Shown here: positions 10,193 to 21,736 of the stretch, in pieces
How positions within the stretch are numbered: the first letter of the stretch is position 1
Layout of the letters: each line of letters begins with the position of its first letter
Assembly: GCF_000241955.1 (NCBI RefSeq)
Contig: NC_016818.1
Span: forward strand, 1,364,001 to 1,428,000
Source: Rahnella aquatilis CIP 78.65 = ATCC 33071
GTDB lineage: Bacteria > Pseudomonadota > Gammaproteobacteria > Enterobacterales > Enterobacteriaceae
Reading direction: 5' to 3'
DNA: 64,000 nt
Translations under genes and position numbers: made by a program
The notes under the pieces: generated by a model
The model's database searches: none
Told to the model about the DNA's origin: nothing
What the model saw: only the letters and a program-made list of their open reading frames with translations

Positions 10193-11134
10193 ATGACAAT
10201 TGCAAATCGTCCAATCCTCAATCTCGATCTTGATCTGTTGAGGACATTTGTAGCTGTTGCTGATTTAAATACGTTCGCTGCTGCTGCTGCGGTGTGTCGT
10301 ACTCAATCGGCGGTAAGCCAACAAATGCAACGTCTAGAACAACTCGTTGGAAAAGAACTGTTTGCCAGACATGGACGCAATAAATTATTAACTGAACATG
10401 GTATTCAGTTATTGGGGTACGCACGCAAAATCCTTCGTTTTAATGATGAAGCCTGCACCTCTTTGATGTACAGCAACGTTCAGGGCGGGATAACGATTGG
10501 TGCGTCAGATGATACTGCTGACACCATTTTACCTTTCCTGCTCAGCCGCGTGACGTCCGTATATCCCAAGTTGTCTATTGATGTCCGCGTTAAGCGCAGT
10601 CCTTTCATGTTGTCGATGCTCGAAAGTGAAGAAGTGGATTTGGCCATCACCACGATGACGAACACCGATCACCCGCATATCGTTCTGCGTACATCGCCAA
10701 CACTCTGGTACTGCTCAGCTGATTTTGCGTATCCCTCCGGCGACAGTGTTCCGCTGGTGGTGCTTGATGAGCCAAGCCCTTACCGGATGATGGCGATAGA
10801 GCACCTGAATCAGGCAGGGATCCCGTGGCGTATTGCTTATGTTGCGTCGACATTATCGGCAATTCGTGCAGCCGTGCGTGCGGGTCTGGGTGTGACAGCT
10901 CGCCCCATCGAAATGATGAGTCCTGAGCTGCGTGTTCTGGGTGAACAGGACGGTTTACCACGTTTGCCGGATACGCAATATGTGTTGTACAAAAATGCCC
11001 GTTGTGAGAATGAACTGGCAATGGCGATTTTCAATGCAGTTGAGCAAGGGAATGATCCCTATTCTCTCAGTGCCTATGGTCCGCGTCCGGTAGTGGATGA
11101 TGATCATGAGTTCCTGGCAGACTCTCCAAGTTAA
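10193..11134 (+). CDS. lrhA: LysR-family transcriptional regulator LrhA (RovM/HexA/PecT type)
   Basis: A 313-residue LysR-type regulator. The N-terminal winged helix-turn-helix (about residues 14-72) contains the highly conserved [20 protein letters not shown] segment, nearly identical to E. coli LrhA. The remainder (about 98-285) is the effector-binding domain. Orthologues repress flhDC and modulate adhesion, capsule and virulence (LrhA in E. coli, RovM in Yersinia, HexA/PecT in soft-rot bacteria). The C-terminal ~25 residues are acidic and variable. It lies upstream of nuo as in E. coli, separated by a terminator-like hairpin. Confidence 0.95.
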   Translation: MTIANRPILNLDLDLLRTFVAVADLNTFAAAAAVCRTQSAVSQQMQRLEQLVGKELFARHGRNKLLTEHGIQLLGYARKILRFNDEACTSLMYSNVQGGITIGASDDTADTILPFLLSRVTSVYPKLSIDVRVKRSPFMLSMLESEEVDLAITTMTNTDHPHIVLRTSPTLWYCSADFAYPSGDSVPLVVLDEPSPYRMMAIEHLNQAGIPWRIAYVASTLSAIRAAVRAGLGVTARPIEMMSPELRVLGEQDGLPRLPDTQYVLYKNARCENELAMAIFNAVEQGNDPYSLSAYGPRPVVDDDHEFLADSPS

Positions 11135-11147
11135 GATAATCCCCCGG

Positions 11148-11186
11148 CTTTACCTCCCGCCTCCATCTGACGGGGCGGGGGTAAAG
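11148..11186 (+). terminator. Hairpin after lrhA, probable terminator
   Basis: CTTTACC plus CCCGCC pairs with GGCGGG plus GGTAAAG, with one bulged T and an 11-base loop, 13 bp after the lrhA stop. The tail (GTTTCTACCTCTTT) is only partly T-rich, so termination may be incomplete. Confidence 0.6.
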
Positions 11187-11618
11187 GTTTCTACCTCTTT
11201 AGGGGTGATAAACTTATCTTTTTAGTCATTTTGTTTAATATCTTTCCTAAAACCCCTATTTTCCTTTATTAACCTTTCTCTTTCCGCGTCATGACTGTCA
11301 TTCTCATCAGCTATCAACGTAGTAACTGTCGCAAAATACTGTCTTTTTTCAGGTTAAAAAAAAGCATCAAATTTTTCCGCTAATCGCTTGTCGTTTTTTG
11401 AAAATCAATAAAACTTGTTAAATGTGTGCCTTTTTATCTACCAAAATTGACAGAACTCTGACACAGATCAAAAAAATAACCCCATTAAGAGAGTGGAAGC
11501 GCTGTCTATTCCTGCGACAATAGTAAAGTTCGAAAGATGCAATAACTCCCGTCACAGGCCCATGCTTTATCACAGTATTTAACTGACACGATTTAGCTTA
11601 TGTCCCGGCGCATGATAT

Positions 11619-11633
11619 GTTAATTAAATGCTA
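11619..11633 (+). promoter_or_regulatory. Candidate ArcA-P binding site upstream of nuoA
   Basis: GTTAATTAAATGCTA differs at one position from the E. coli ArcA consensus GTTAATTAAATGTTA as I recall it. It lies about 206 bp upstream of the nuoA ATG. ArcA represses nuo anaerobically in E. coli, so both position and role fit. This is a by-eye match, not a scored one. Confidence 0.65.
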
Positions 11634-11657
11634 AGCATGTAAACTAATGTGGAGATA

Positions 11658-11679
11658 CTTTTGTCAAAGTTGACAAAAG
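11658..11679. promoter_or_regulatory. Perfect 10+10 bp dyad upstream of nuoA
   Basis: CTTTTGTCAA at 11658-11667 and TTGACAAAAG at 11670-11679 are exact inverted repeats separated by AG. No T-run follows on either side, so it is more likely an operator than a terminator. It contains TTGACA on the plus strand, which could also serve as a -35 element. The protein that would bind it is not identified. Confidence 0.5.
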
Positions 11680-11838
11680 GTTATAGAAAAGGGTAAAAAG
11701 CCCACAACAAATCACTGGCTTAATCCCTTGTTGAGCCGTGAACTGTGTGGTTTTTAATCCTTCCCTTGAATCGATGTGGTGCGCAAGCTGCCGACCTTAC
11801 AGAGCAGATGCCAAAGTGCCACTTTTGATGAGTAAGCA

Positions 11839-12282
11839 ATGAGTATGTCAACAGCCACTGAAGTCATCGCTCAACACTGGGCGTTCGCCGTTTTTCTTAT
11901 CGTCGCAATGGGCCTTTGTTGCCTGATGTTACTGGGCGCTGCGTTTCTTGGCGGGAGAGCCAGAGCGCGATATAAAAACACGCCTTTTGAGTCAGGTATC
12001 GCCTCCGTCGGCACTGCCCGGCTGCGTCTTTCCGCCAAGTTTTATCTGGTCGCCATGTTCTTCGTCATTTTCGACGTTGAAGCCTTGTATCTCTATGCAT
12101 GGTCAACGTCTATTCGCGAAAGCGGCTGGACCGGATTCGTTGAAGCCACCATTTTCATTTTGGTACTGCTGGCTGGTTTGTTCTATCTGGTGCGAATTGG
12201 CGCACTCGACTGGACACCTACACGTTCGAAAGGACCTGTTAAACCAAGCCCGGCGATTAATACCAACAGTCACCCTCAGTAA
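11839..12282 (+). CDS. nuoA: NADH-quinone oxidoreductase subunit A
   Basis: NuoA is a small membrane-arm subunit of respiratory complex I, with three transmembrane helices near the quinone-binding junction. The 147-residue protein begins [16 protein letters not shown], like E. coli NuoA, and has the conserved PFESGI segment (about 49-54) and [14 protein letters not shown] (about 76-89). A second ATG at 11845 is an alternative start. It is the first gene of the 13-gene nuo operon. Confidence 0.96.
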   Translation: MSMSTATEVIAQHWAFAVFLIVAMGLCCLMLLGAAFLGGRARARYKNTPFESGIASVGTARLRLSAKFYLVAMFFVIFDVEALYLYAWSTSIRESGWTGFVEATIFILVLLAGLFYLVRIGALDWTPTRSKGPVKPSPAINTNSHPQ

Positions 12283-12304
12283 GCAGTCATAGCGAGGCAT
12301 TAAG

Positions 12305-12979
12305 ATGGACTATACGCTCACCCGCATAGACCCGGACGGTGAGAACGACCGTTACCCCCTGCAGTCTCAGGAGGTCGTCGGCGATCCTCTTCAGGAACAG
12401 GTTAAACGCAGCGTCTTCATGGGAAATCTCCAGGAATCACTGCATGGCATGGTGAACTGGGGTCGCAAAAACTCCCTTTGGCCCTATAACTTCGGTCTTT
12501 CCTGCTGTTATGTCGAAATGGTGACGTCATTCACTGCGGTGCATGACGTTGCGCGTTTTGGTGCAGAAGTGCTGCGTGCTTCACCCCGCCAGGCTGACTT
12601 TATGGTGGTAGCGGGAACTTGCTTCACCAAAATGGCCCCGGTTATTCAGCGTTTATACGATCAGATGCTGGAACCAAAATGGGTGATTTCGATGGGCGCC
12701 TGTGCGAACTCCGGCGGCATGTACGATATTTACTCTGTGGTGCAGGGTGTGGATAAGTTCCTGCCGGTCGATGTGTACATCCCGGGATGTCCGCCACGCC
12801 CGGAAGCCTATATGCAGGCTCTGCTGCTTTTGCAGGAATCCATTGGTAAAGAACGTCGCCCATTGTCATGGGTTGTTGGCGATCAGGGTGTTTACCGCGC
12901 GAATATGCAGTCTGAAAAAGAGCGTAAACGTGCTGAGCGTATTGCCGTGACAAATCTGCGTTCGCCGGACGAGATTTAA
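12305..12979 (+). CDS. nuoB: NADH-quinone oxidoreductase subunit B
   Basis: NuoB belongs to the complex I hydrophilic arm and carries cluster N2, the last [4Fe-4S] centre before quinone. In the 224-residue product the ligands are C67, C68, C133 and C162, with the CC pair in GLSCCYVEM and the last in [10 protein letters not shown]; the spacing matches the family. It starts 22 bp after nuoA. Confidence 0.97.
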   Translation: MDYTLTRIDPDGENDRYPLQSQEVVGDPLQEQVKRSVFMGNLQESLHGMVNWGRKNSLWPYNFGLSCCYVEMVTSFTAVHDVARFGAEVLRASPRQADFMVVAGTCFTKMAPVIQRLYDQMLEPKWVISMGACANSGGMYDIYSVVQGVDKFLPVDVYIPGCPPRPEAYMQALLLLQESIGKERRPLSWVVGDQGVYRANMQSEKERKRAERIAVTNLRSPDEI

Positions 12980-13068
12980 CACTGCGGTCTGAGAGTCAAC
13001 CCTGAGGGGCGGTGTCTATGAATATCCCCCTTACGGCATAAATGACCATTTTGTGTGGTGAAAAAAAT

Positions 13069-14868
13069 ATGACAGATTTGACGACGCAAGATTCCGCCCT
13101 GCCAGCATGGCATACCCGTGATCATCTCGATGATCCGGTTATCGGCGAATTGCGTAACCGTTTTGGGCCAGAGGCCTTTACTGTTCAGGCGACCCGCACC
13201 GGAATTCCCGTGGTGTGGTTCAAGCGTGAACAGTTACTGGAAGCGATTACCTTTTTACGAAAACAGCCAAAACCTTATGTCATGCTTTTCGATTTGCATG
13301 GCTTTGATGAGCGTTTACGTACACACCGCGACGGTTTACCGGCTGCGGATTTTTCCGTTTTCTACCACCTGATCTCGGTTGAGCGTAACCGGGACATCAT
13401 GATCAAAGTGGCGCTGGCAGAAAACGATCTTCATGTTCCGACGATCACCAAAGTGTTCCCGAACGCTAACTGGTACGAACGCGAAACATGGGAAATGTTT
13501 GGTATTACCTTCGATGGTCACCCGCATCTGACGCGCATTATGATGCCGCAGACCTGGGAAGGGCATCCGCTGCGTAAAGACTATCCGGCGCGCGCCACCG
13601 AGTTCGATCCTTATGAGCTGACCAGGCAGAAAGAAGAACTCGAGATGGAATCGCTGACCTTCAAGCCTGAAGACTGGGGCATGAAGCGGGGTACCGATAA
13701 CGAGGACTTTATGTTCCTCAACCTCGGTCCTAACCACCCGTCTGCGCACGGTGCATTCCGTATCATCCTGCAGCTGGATGGCGAAGAGATTGTCGACTGC
13801 GTACCTGACGTGGGGTATCACCACCGTGGTGCTGAGAAAATGGGTGAGCGCCAGTCATGGCACAGCTACATTCCTTACACGGATCGTATCGAATATCTCG
13901 GTGGTTGTGTTAACGAAATGCCTTACGTGCTGGCTGTTGAAAAACTCGCCGGTATTGTGGTGCCGGATCGCGTCAACACTATTCGTGTCATGCTCTCTGA
14001 ACTGTTCCGTATCAACAGCCATCTGCTGTACATCTCTACGTTTATTCAGGACGTGGGCGCAATGACGCCGGTGTTCTTCGCGTTTACCGATCGTCAGAAA
14101 ATCTACGATCTGGTGGAGGCGATCACCGGTTTCCGTATGCACCCGGCCTGGTTCCGTATTGGTGGCGTAGCGCATGATCTGCCGAAAGGCTGGGAGCGTT
14201 TGCTGCGTGAGTTCCTTGACTGGATGCCAGCCCGTCTGGATTCCTATGTCAAAGCGGCACTGAAAAACACCATTCTGATTGGCCGTTCCAAAGGCGTTGC
14301 TGCCTATAACGCAGACGATGCGCTGGCCTGGGGCACCACCGGTGCTGGCCTGCGCGCAACGGGTATCCCGTTCGACGTGCGTAAATGGCGTCCGTATTCT
14401 GGCTACGAAAACTTTGACTTTGAAGTGCCGACCGGGGACGGCGTTAGTGACTGCTATTCCCGTGTGATGCTGAAAGTGGAAGAACTTCGGCAGAGCCTGC
14501 GCATTCTGGAACAGTGTTACAAAAACATGCCGGAAGGCCCGTTCAAGGCGGATCACCCGCTGACCACGCCGCCACCGAAAGAGCGTACGCTGCAACACAT
14601 TGAGACCCTGATCACGCACTTCCTGCAAGTGTCGTGGGGGCCGGTGATGCCTGCGCAAGAATCTTTCCAGATGGTTGAAGCAACCAAAGGGATCAACAGC
14701 TATTACCTGACCAGTGACGGCAGCACCATGAGCTACCGCACCCGTGTCCGTACGCCAAGTTTCCCGCATTTGCAGCAGATCCCGTCCGTAATCCGTGGCA
14801 GCCTGGTATCCGATCTGATCGTGTATCTGGGCAGTATCGATTTTGTAATGTCAGATGTGGACCGCTAA
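13069..14868 (+). CDS. nuoC: NADH-quinone oxidoreductase fused subunit C/D
   Basis: This is the fused NuoCD subunit typical of E. coli-like bacteria. The N-terminal NuoC (30-kDa subunit) domain covers about residues 1-190, and the C-terminal NuoD (49-kDa, Ni-Fe hydrogenase large-subunit-like) domain about 205-599 and lines the quinone pocket. [13 protein letters not shown] and the [10 protein letters not shown] region are typical NuoD motifs. The start at 13069 (MTDLTTQ) matches E. coli and has TGGTGA about eight bases upstream; the in-frame ATG at 13042 has no ribosome site. The gene ends 2 bp before nuoE. Confidence 0.96.
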   Translation: MTDLTTQDSALPAWHTRDHLDDPVIGELRNRFGPEAFTVQATRTGIPVVWFKREQLLEAITFLRKQPKPYVMLFDLHGFDERLRTHRDGLPAADFSVFYHLISVERNRDIMIKVALAENDLHVPTITKVFPNANWYERETWEMFGITFDGHPHLTRIMMPQTWEGHPLRKDYPARATEFDPYELTRQKEELEMESLTFKPEDWGMKRGTDNEDFMFLNLGPNHPSAHGAFRIILQLDGEEIVDCVPDVGYHHRGAEKMGERQSWHSYIPYTDRIEYLGGCVNEMPYVLAVEKLAGIVVPDRVNTIRVMLSELFRINSHLLYISTFIQDVGAMTPVFFAFTDRQKIYDLVEAITGFRMHPAWFRIGGVAHDLPKGWERLLREFLDWMPARLDSYVKAALKNTILIGRSKGVAAYNADDALAWGTTGAGLRATGIPFDVRKWRPYSGYENFDFEVPTGDGVSDCYSRVMLKVEELRQSLRILEQCYKNMPEGPFKADHPLTTPPPKERTLQHIETLITHFLQVSWGPVMPAQESFQMVEATKGINSYYLTSDGSTMSYRTRVRTPSFPHLQQIPSVIRGSLVSDLIVYLGSIDFVMSDVDR

Positions 14869-14870
14869 CG

Positions 14871-15407
14871 ATGACAGATATCAATAAAGACTCAGACGTT
14901 CAGTACATCAACATCAGCGAGCCTGTGGCACCGCCGGTGTTCGTGCTGAGTGACGCTGAACGTGAAGCGATTGAACACGAGAAACATCACTACGAAGATG
15001 CCCGCGCGGCCTCGATCGAAGCGTTGAAAATCGTACAAAAAGCGCGTGGCTGGGTGCCGGACGGCGCTATCTACGCGATCTCCGATGTTCTGGGCATTCC
15101 TGCCAGCGACGTTGAAGGTGTGGCGACATTCTACAGTCAGATCTTCCGTCAGCCGGTCGGACGCCATGTGATCCGTTACTGTGACAGCGTGGTGTGCCAC
15201 ATCACCGGTTATCAGGGGATCCAGGCCGCGCTGGAACAACAGTTGCACATCAAGCCGGGCCAGACGACCGAAGACGGACGTTTTACCCTGCTGCCGACCT
15301 GCTGCCTCGGTAACTGTGATAAAGGCCCGTCAATGATGATTGATGAGGACACGCACAGCCATCTGACGCCAGAAGCCATCGGCCAGCTACTGGAGCGCTA
15401 CGCATGA
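14871..15407 (+). CDS. nuoE: NADH-quinone oxidoreductase subunit E
   Basis: NuoE (24-kDa subunit) is part of the NADH-dehydrogenase module and holds [2Fe-2S] cluster N1a. The thioredoxin-like fold ligands are C104, C109, C145 and C149 (CDSVVC and CCLGNC). The 178-residue product is about 12 residues longer at the N-terminus than the E. coli protein as I recall it (166). Its TGA overlaps the nuoF ATG (ATGA at 15404-15407), implying translational coupling. Confidence 0.96.
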   Translation: MTDINKDSDVQYINISEPVAPPVFVLSDAEREAIEHEKHHYEDARAASIEALKIVQKARGWVPDGAIYAISDVLGIPASDVEGVATFYSQIFRQPVGRHVIRYCDSVVCHITGYQGIQAALEQQLHIKPGQTTEDGRFTLLPTCCLGNCDKGPSMMIDEDTHSHLTPEAIGQLLERYA

Positions 15408-16765
15408 CATACACCCCGAGACATATCGAACGCACACCGGAGATGCACCCGCTGACCTGGCGTATGCGTGACGATAAACAACCTGTCTGGATCGACGAAT
15501 ACCGCAGCAAAAACGGTTACGTCGGTGCGGAAAAAGCCCTTAAAGGCATGGCACAGGAAGAAATCGTCAATCTGGTCAAAGACGCTGGCCTGAAAGGGCG
15601 CGGTGGTGCAGGTTTCTCCACGGGCCTGAAGTGGAGCCTGATGCCGAAAGACGAAAGCATGAATATCCGCTATCTGTTGTGTAACGCTGATGAGATGGAA
15701 CCAGGTACGTATAAAGACCGGTTGCTGATGGAACAAATGCCGCACCTGCTGGTGGAAGGCATGCTGATCTCCGCATTCGCGCTGAAATCGTATCGTGGTT
15801 ACATTTTCCTGCGTGGCGAATATATCGAAGCTGCGGTGAACCTGCGTCGTGCGATTGCTGAAGCGACTGAAGCAGGTCTGTTGGGTAAAAATATCCTCGG
15901 CACCGGGTTTGATTTCGAACTCATTGTTCACACCGGGGCAGGGCGTTACATCTGTGGTGAAGAAACCGCGCTGATCAACTCACTGGAAGGCCGTCGTGCT
16001 AACCCGCGTTCCAAGCCACCTTTCCCGGCGTCAGCCGGTGCCTGGGGTAAACCGACCTGTGTCAACAACGTCGAAACCCTGTGCAACGTGCCAGCGATTC
16101 TTGAGCACGGTGTGGACTGGTACAAAGGTATTTCTGCGGGCAAAAGTGAAGATGCTGGCACTAAACTGATGGGTTTCTCCGGCCGGGTAAAAAATCCGGG
16201 TGTCTGGGAACTGCCGTTTGGGACTACTGCACGTGAAATCCTTGAAGAATATGCCGGTGGCATGCGTGATGGCCTGAAATTTAAAGCCTGGCAGCCGGGC
16301 GGTGCGGGGACTGACTTCCTGACCGCTGACCATCTGGATTTGCCGATGGACTTTGCCAGCATTGGTAAAGCCGGCAGCCGTCTGGGTACGGCACTGGCGA
16401 TGGCCGTCGACAATGAAATCGGCATGGTTCCGCTGGTGCGTAACCTGGAAGAATTCTTCGCCCGTGAATCCTGTGGCTGGTGTACACCGTGCCGCGATGG
16501 TTTGCCGTGGAGTGTGAAAATTCTGCGTGCGCTGGAACGCGGCGAAGGCCAGCCGGGGGATATCGAAACTCTTGAGCAGCTTTGCCGCCAGCTTGGCCCG
16601 GGCAAAACCTTCTGCGCACACGCGCCGGGTGCCGTGGAGCCATTGCAGAGTGCGATTAAATATTTCCGGGAAGAGTTTGAGGCGGGTATCGCCAAACAGC
16701 ATTACAACAACGCGCGTGCGATTGCGGGCATTCAGCCAAACAATCTGCTGAAAGAGCGCTGGTAG
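15404..16765 (+). CDS. nuoF: NADH-quinone oxidoreductase subunit F
   Basis: NuoF binds NADH and FMN and carries [4Fe-4S] cluster N3, the electron entry point of complex I. The 453-residue protein has the glycine-rich [13 protein letters not shown] motif (about 65-77), an FMN region around [13 protein letters not shown] (about 178-190), and the cluster ligands C357, C360, C363 ([12 protein letters not shown]) and C404. It overlaps nuoE by 4 bp and is followed by an unusual 131-bp gap before nuoG. Confidence 0.97.
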   Translation: MTYTPRHIERTPEMHPLTWRMRDDKQPVWIDEYRSKNGYVGAEKALKGMAQEEIVNLVKDAGLKGRGGAGFSTGLKWSLMPKDESMNIRYLLCNADEMEPGTYKDRLLMEQMPHLLVEGMLISAFALKSYRGYIFLRGEYIEAAVNLRRAIAEATEAGLLGKNILGTGFDFELIVHTGAGRYICGEETALINSLEGRRANPRSKPPFPASAGAWGKPTCVNNVETLCNVPAILEHGVDWYKGISAGKSEDAGTKLMGFSGRVKNPGVWELPFGTTAREILEEYAGGMRDGLKFKAWQPGGAGTDFLTADHLDLPMDFASIGKAGSRLGTALAMAVDNEIGMVPLVRNLEEFFARESCGWCTPCRDGLPWSVKILRALERGEGQPGDIETLEQLCRQLGPGKTFCAHAPGAVEPLQSAIKYFREEFEAGIAKQHYNNARAIAGIQPNNLLKERW

Positions 16766-16870
16766 TGAAGGCAACAGGCAGCGGACGTGAGCCCGCTGTG
16801 CGCGAAATCTCAAAACAAGAGACGCGTGGTCGTTTGTTTAACGCCAACCCGGCAAGAATTTTTGATTAAC

Positions 16871-16885
16871 GCCCACTTAGTGGGC
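16871..16885 (+). other. Intercistronic hairpin just before the nuoG ribosome site
   Basis: GCCCAC-TTA-GTGGGC forms a perfect 6-bp hairpin ending two bases before the GTGGAAG ribosome site of nuoG. A second short hairpin (CAGCGG/CCGCTG) lies earlier in the same nuoF-nuoG gap. Neither is followed by a T-run. They could affect mRNA processing or nuoG initiation. Confidence 0.45.
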
Positions 16886-16896
16886 CACGTGGAAGC

Positions 16897-19632
16897 ATGC
16901 TGACTATGGCTACGATTCATGTAGACGGCAAAGAATACGATGTAGACGGAGCGGACAACCTGTTACAGGCTTGCCTCTCTCTCGGCCTCGATATTCCTTA
17001 TTTTTGCTGGCATCCGGCGCTGGGAAGCGTCGGCGCTTGCCGCCAATGTGCGGTTAAGCAATACCAAAATGCGGAAGACACGCGCGGTCGTCTGGTGATG
17101 TCATGTATGACACCTGCGTCTGATGGCACCTTCATTTCCATTGATGACGGAGAAGCGAAAGAATTCCGTGAAAGTGTCGTGGAATGGCTGATGACCAATC
17201 ACCCGCACGACTGTCCGGTGTGTGAGGAAGGCGGTAACTGTCACCTGCAGGATATGACGGTGATGACTGGCCACAGTATGCGCCGTTACCGTTTCACCAA
17301 ACGTACCCATAACAACCAGGATCTCGGGCCATTCATTTCTCATGAAATGAACCGCTGTATCGCCTGTTACCGTTGCGTCCGTTACTACAAGGATTACGCG
17401 GACGGCACCGATCTGGGCGTTTATGGCGCGCACGACAACGTCTATTTCGGTCGTCCGGAAGATGGCCCGCTGGAAAGCGAGTTTTCCGGTAACCTGGTAG
17501 AAGTGTGTCCGACCGGCGTATTCACCGATAAAACACACTCCGAACGCTATAACCGTAAATGGGACATGCAGTTTGCGCCAAGCATCTGTCAGCAATGTTC
17601 TGTGGGCTGTAACACCAGCCCGGGTGAGCGTTACGGCGAACTGCGTCGTATCGAAAACCGTTATAACGGTACCGTAAACCATTACTTCCTGTGTGACCGC
17701 GGTCGTTTCGGATACGGCTACGTGAACCTGAAAGATCGTCCGAAGAAACCCTTGCAGTTGCGTGGTAACGACTGGATCGAACTTAACGCTGAACAGGCGA
17801 TGCAGGGCGCGGCAGATATTATCCGTCAGGCCAAGAAGACCATCGGTATCGGATCTCCTCGCGCCAGCCTGGAAAGCAACTTTGCCCTGCGTGAACTGGT
17901 CGGAGCCGAAAACTTCTATACCGGTATCAACGCGGCAGAGCAGGGGCGTTTGCAACTGATGCTGAACATTCTGCGCAACAGTGGTGTGCGTACACCGGCG
18001 CTGCGCGAAATCGAAGATTATGATGCCGTTCTGGTACTGGGCGAAGATTTAACGCAGACCGGTGCACGTATCGCATTGTCTGTACGTCAGGCCGTGAAAG
18101 GTAAAGCCCGCGCGATGGCAGCGGCTCAGCGTGTTGCCGACTGGCAAATCGCGGCCGTGCAGAATATCGGTCAGCATGCCAAGCATCCGTTGTTTATCAC
18201 CAACGTGGATAACACCAAGCTCGATGACATCGCCGCTTACAATTACCGTGCCCCCGTTGATGAGCAGGCGCGTTTCGGCTTTGCGATCGCTCATGCGCTG
18301 GATAATTCTGCGCCAGCCGTTAACGATCTGGCTGACGGTCTGAATAAGAAGATCGATGTGATCGTGCAGGCGCTGACCGGTGCCCGTAAGCCCCTGATCA
18401 TTACCGGTACCCATGCCGGTAGCGATGCCATTATTGAAGCGGCCGCCAATATTGCCAAAGCATTGAAAGCGGCAGGCAGCGATGTCGGCATTACTTTCGT
18501 GGCTTCTGCAGCCAACAGCATCGGTCTTTCGATGATTGGCGGCGGCTCGCTGGATGACGCACTTGAGTTGCTGGCCCGCGGTGATGCGGACAGCGCGATT
18601 GTGATGGAAAATGACCTTTACCGTCAGGCACCTGAAGCGAAAGTGAATGCGGCGTTAGACAATGTGCAGAACCTGCTGGTCGTTGACCATCAGCGTACGC
18701 GCATTATGGACAAAGCCAGCCTGATCCTGCCTGCGGCAAGTTTTGCAGAAAGTGACGGCACGCTGGTGAATCAGGAAGGCCGCGCTCAGCGCTTCTTCCA
18801 GGTTTACGACCCTGCTTACTACGACACGACTGTGACTATGCTGGAAAGCTGGCGCTGGCTGCACTCGCTGCATTCCACCATTAACAGTCGTCATGTTGAC
18901 TGGACGCAGTTGGATCACGTTATTCAGGCGTGTGTTGCTGCGTTGCCACAACTGACCGGTATTGTTGAAGCTGCACCGGATGCCACATTCCGTATTCGTG
19001 GTCAGAAACTGGCGCGTTCTCCAATCCGTTCGAGTGGTCGTACTGCGGCACGCGCGAATATCAGTGTGCACGAACCGCGTCAGCCGCAAGATAAAGACAC
19101 TATGTTTGCCTTCTCAATGGAAGGGAACAACAGTCCGACGGCCAACCGTAATCAGGTGCCATTTGCCTGGGCACCGGGCTGGAACTCCCCGCAAGCCTGG
19201 AACAAATTCCAGGGCGAAGTCGGTGGCAGCTTGCGTTTCGGTGATCCGGGTGTGCGTCTGTTTGAAGCTGGCGAAGCAAATCTTGAATACTTTACTGAGA
19301 TCCCGGCTGCCTTTACGGCGCAGAGCGATAACTGGCGTGTAGCGCCTTACTATCACCTGTTCGGCAGTGAAGAAATGACACAGCGCTCGAAGGTTATCCA
19401 GCAACGTATGCCAGAAGCTTACGTGATGGTTAACCCGGCAGATGCCGCGCAGTTAGGCGTGAACGCAGGTTCTCAGGTGGAATTCACCTGTGCCGGTCAG
19501 ACACTGACATTGCCGGTTCGTCTGAGTGAAACATTGAGCCAGGGCCAGGTTGGCCTGCCGCTGGGCTTGCCGGGGATTCCGCCGGTGCTGGTTGGCGCAA
19601 CGGTTGAAAATCTGCGGGAGGCAGCACAATGA
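16897..19632 (+). CDS. nuoG: NADH-quinone oxidoreductase subunit G
   Basis: NuoG is the largest peripheral subunit of complex I, carrying several Fe-S clusters. Ligand sets seen in the 911 residues: C37/C48/C51/C70 ([2Fe-2S] N1b); H102/C106/C109/C115 (N5, with the His ligand); C154/C157/C160/C204 (N4); and C231/C234/C238/C266 (N7, present only in some bacteria). The rest is a molybdopterin-oxidoreductase-like fold. ATG at 16897 ([11 protein letters not shown]) is chosen because GTGGAAG ends three bases upstream; ATG 16906 is the alternative. The stop overlaps nuoH (ATGA). Confidence 0.96.
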   Translation: MLTMATIHVDGKEYDVDGADNLLQACLSLGLDIPYFCWHPALGSVGACRQCAVKQYQNAEDTRGRLVMSCMTPASDGTFISIDDGEAKEFRESVVEWLMTNHPHDCPVCEEGGNCHLQDMTVMTGHSMRRYRFTKRTHNNQDLGPFISHEMNRCIACYRCVRYYKDYADGTDLGVYGAHDNVYFGRPEDGPLESEFSGNLVEVCPTGVFTDKTHSERYNRKWDMQFAPSICQQCSVGCNTSPGERYGELRRIENRYNGTVNHYFLCDRGRFGYGYVNLKDRPKKPLQLRGNDWIELNAEQAMQGAADIIRQAKKTIGIGSPRASLESNFALRELVGAENFYTGINAAEQGRLQLMLNILRNSGVRTPALREIEDYDAVLVLGEDLTQTGARIALSVRQAVKGKARAMAAAQRVADWQIAAVQNIGQHAKHPLFITNVDNTKLDDIAAYNYRAPVDEQARFGFAIAHALDNSAPAVNDLADGLNKKIDVIVQALTGARKPLIITGTHAGSDAIIEAAANIAKALKAAGSDVGITFVASAANSIGLSMIGGGSLDDALELLARGDADSAIVMENDLYRQAPEAKVNAALDNVQNLLVVDHQRTRIMDKASLILPAASFAESDGTLVNQEGRAQRFFQVYDPAYYDTTVTMLESWRWLHSLHSTINSRHVDWTQLDHVIQACVAALPQLTGIVEAAPDATFRIRGQKLARSPIRSSGRTAARANISVHEPRQPQDKDTMFAFSMEGNNSPTANRNQVPFAWAPGWNSPQAWNKFQGEVGGSLRFGDPGVRLFEAGEANLEYFTEIPAAFTAQSDNWRVAPYYHLFGSEEMTQRSKVIQQRMPEAYVMVNPADAAQLGVNAGSQVEFTCAGQTLTLPVRLSETLSQGQVGLPLGLPGIPPVLVGATVENLREAAQ

Positions 19633-20606
19633 GCTGGTTTACACCTGTCGTGATTGATTCGTTGATCGCCGTTCTGAAAGCTGTCGTGATCTTGCTGGTC
19701 GTGGTGACCTGCGGGGCCTTCATGAGCTTCGGCGAGCGCCGCTTGCTGGGCCTGTTCCAGAACCGTTACGGACCCAACCGTGTCGGCTGGGGCGGTTCTC
19801 TGCAACTGGTCGCTGACATGATCAAGATGTTCTTCAAGGAAGACTGGGTTCCTAACTTCACCGACAAAGCCATCTTTACGCTGGCACCGATGATTGCGTT
19901 TACGTCCCTGTTGATCTCCTTTGCGATCGTTCCGGTCAGCCCGACCTGGTTCGCCGCAGACCTGAACATCGGTATTTTGTTCTTCCTGATGATGGCCGGT
20001 CTGACCGTCTATGCGGTGTTGTTCGCTGGCTGGTCCAGTAACAACAAATACTCGCTGCTGGGTGCGATGCGTGCCTCTGCCCAGACGCTCAGCTACGAAG
20101 TGTTCCTCGGTTTATCACTGATGGGCGTCGTGGCACAAGCGGGTTCTTTCAATCTGCAAGACATCGTCAATTCTCAGGCGCATGTGTGGAACATCATTCC
20201 GCAGTTCTTTGGCTTCGTGACCTTTGCGATTGCCGGGGTTGCTGTTTGCCACCGTCATCCGTTTGACCAGCCGGAAGCCGAGCAGGAACTGGCCGATGGT
20301 TACCATATTGAATATTCCGGTATGAAATTCGGTCTGTTCTTCGTGGGGGAATACATCGGTATCGTGACGGTCTCTGCGCTGATCGTCACCTTGTTCTTCG
20401 GTGGCTGGCAGGGGCCGTTCCTGCCGCCGTTTATCTGGTTTGCGCTGAAAACTGCTTTCTTCATGGTGATGTTCATTTTGATCCGTGCTGCTTTGCCGCG
20501 TCCCCGCTATGACCAGGTGATGTCATTTGGCTGGAAAGTTTGCCTGCCATTGACCTTGCTTAATCTGCTGGCGACCGCTGCGGTCATTTTGTACAACGCG
20601 CAATAA
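19629..20606 (+). CDS. nuoH: NADH-quinone oxidoreductase subunit H
   Basis: NuoH (ND1 homologue) is the membrane subunit forming the quinone-access channel at the junction of the two arms. The 325 residues contain about eight hydrophobic helices and the conserved GPNRVGWGG loop (about 47-55) and SYEVFLGL segment. Length equals E. coli NuoH. Its ATG overlaps the nuoG TGA. Confidence 0.96.
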   Translation: MSWFTPVVIDSLIAVLKAVVILLVVVTCGAFMSFGERRLLGLFQNRYGPNRVGWGGSLQLVADMIKMFFKEDWVPNFTDKAIFTLAPMIAFTSLLISFAIVPVSPTWFAADLNIGILFFLMMAGLTVYAVLFAGWSSNNKYSLLGAMRASAQTLSYEVFLGLSLMGVVAQAGSFNLQDIVNSQAHVWNIIPQFFGFVTFAIAGVAVCHRHPFDQPEAEQELADGYHIEYSGMKFGLFFVGEYIGIVTVSALIVTLFFGGWQGPFLPPFIWFALKTAFFMVMFILIRAALPRPRYDQVMSFGWKVCLPLTLLNLLATAAVILYNAQ

Positions 20607-20620
20607 GGGGTGATGAAACC

Positions 20621-21163
20621 ATGACATTGAAAGAATTAGTGGTCGGGTTCGGTACCCAGGTTCGCAGCTTGTGGATGATAGGCATGCACGCCTTCGCCAA
20701 GCGCGAAACCCAGATGTACCCTGAAGTTCCGGTCAATCCACCTCCGCGTTATCGTGGCCGTATCGTGCTGACGCGCGACCCGGATGGTGAAGAGCGCTGC
20801 GTTGCCTGTAACCTGTGTGCCGTAGCTTGTCCGGTAGGCTGTATTTCTTTGCAAAAAGCAGAAATGAAAGATGGCCGCTGGTATCCGGAATTCTTCCGCA
20901 TCAACTTCTCACGCTGCATTTTCTGCGGTCTGTGTGAAGAAGCTTGCCCGACAACAGCCATTCAGCTGACGCCGGACTTTGAACTGGGCGAATTCAAACG
21001 CCAGGATCTGGTGTATGAAAAAGAAGATCTGTTGATTTCAGGGCCGGGTAAATATCCGGAATACAATTTCTACCGGATGGCCGGTATGGCGATTGACGGC
21101 AAGTCGAAAGGCGAAGCTGAAAATGAAGCCAAACCGATCAACGTCAAAGGTCTGATGCCTTAA
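20621..21163 (+). CDS. nuoI: NADH-quinone oxidoreductase subunit I
   Basis: NuoI is the ferredoxin-like subunit carrying [4Fe-4S] clusters N6a and N6b, linking NuoG to NuoB. The two CxxCxxCxxxCP motifs are C60/C63/C66/C70 and C99/C102/C105/C109. The 180-residue length is normal for the family. It starts 14 bp after nuoH. Confidence 0.97.
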   Translation: MTLKELVVGFGTQVRSLWMIGMHAFAKRETQMYPEVPVNPPPRYRGRIVLTRDPDGEERCVACNLCAVACPVGCISLQKAEMKDGRWYPEFFRINFSRCIFCGLCEEACPTTAIQLTPDFELGEFKRQDLVYEKEDLLISGPGKYPEYNFYRMAGMAIDGKSKGEAENEAKPINVKGLMP

Positions 21164-21175
21164 GGAGCCGCAAGC

Positions 21176-21736
21176 ATGGAATTTGCATTTTATATTGCAG
21201 CCCTGGTGGCCGTGTTGGCGACATTGCGTGTGATCACGCATACCAACCCGGTACATGCACTGCTGTATTTGATCGTCTCTTTACTGGCGATTGCTGCGGT
21301 CTTCTTCTCGCTCGGTGCGTATTTCGCCGGTGCCCTGGAGATCATCGTATACGCCGGTGCCATTATGGTGCTGTTCGTCTTTGTAGTGATGATGCTCAAC
21401 CTGGGTAACGTCCAGGAGCAGGAACGCGCATGGCTCAAACCCGCCACCTGGATCGGGCCTTCGGTTCTGTCGGTAATCCTGCTGGTGGTGATGATCATGT
21501 CAATCCTCGGGTTGCACGATCACGGCATCAAAGGTGACATGGTTGATGCGAAAGCCGTCGGTATCGCGCTGTTCGGACCTTACGTTCTGGCGGTTGAACT
21601 GGCATCGATGTTGCTGCTGGCCGGTCTGGTCGTGGCATTCCATATTGGACGTGAACACAAACCGGGTGAAGTCTTTGGTGACGCACCGGTAACGACCGAA
21701 ATGGCAACAAAAAGAAAAACGGAGGAGAGAGCATGA
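21176..21736 (+). CDS. nuoJ: NADH-quinone oxidoreductase subunit J
   Basis: NuoJ (ND6 homologue) is a membrane-arm subunit of 186 residues with five hydrophobic helices, including the conserved [18 protein letters not shown] segment (about residues 59-76). AAGGAG lies upstream. Its TGA overlaps the nuoK ATG (21733-21736). Confidence 0.95.
   Translation: MEFAFYIAALVAVLATLRVITHTNPVHALLYLIVSLLAIAAVFFSLGAYFAGALEIIVYAGAIMVLFVFVVMMLNLGNVQEQERAWLKPATWIGPSVLSVILLVVMIMSILGLHDHGIKGDMVDAKAVGIALFGPYVLAVELASMLLLAGLVVAFHIGREHKPGEVFGDAPVTTEMATKRKTEERA

Larger units (their letters stand above)
11135..11838 (+). promoter_or_regulatory. nuo operon promoter/leader region
   Basis: This 704-bp gene-free region precedes nuoA. 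E. coli has a gap of similar size here that binds ArcA, NarL, FNR, Fis and IHF (established knowledge). The sequence shows an ArcA-type box (11619-11633), a perfect dyad (11658-11679) and several T/A-rich tracts. I could not place the start site or -35/-10 hexamers reliably. Confidence 0.65.

Noticed and set aside
13855..14769. 304-codon minus-strand frame opposite nuoCD
   Set aside because: Shadow of the conserved NuoD domain, with a His/Gln/Arg-rich meaningless product.
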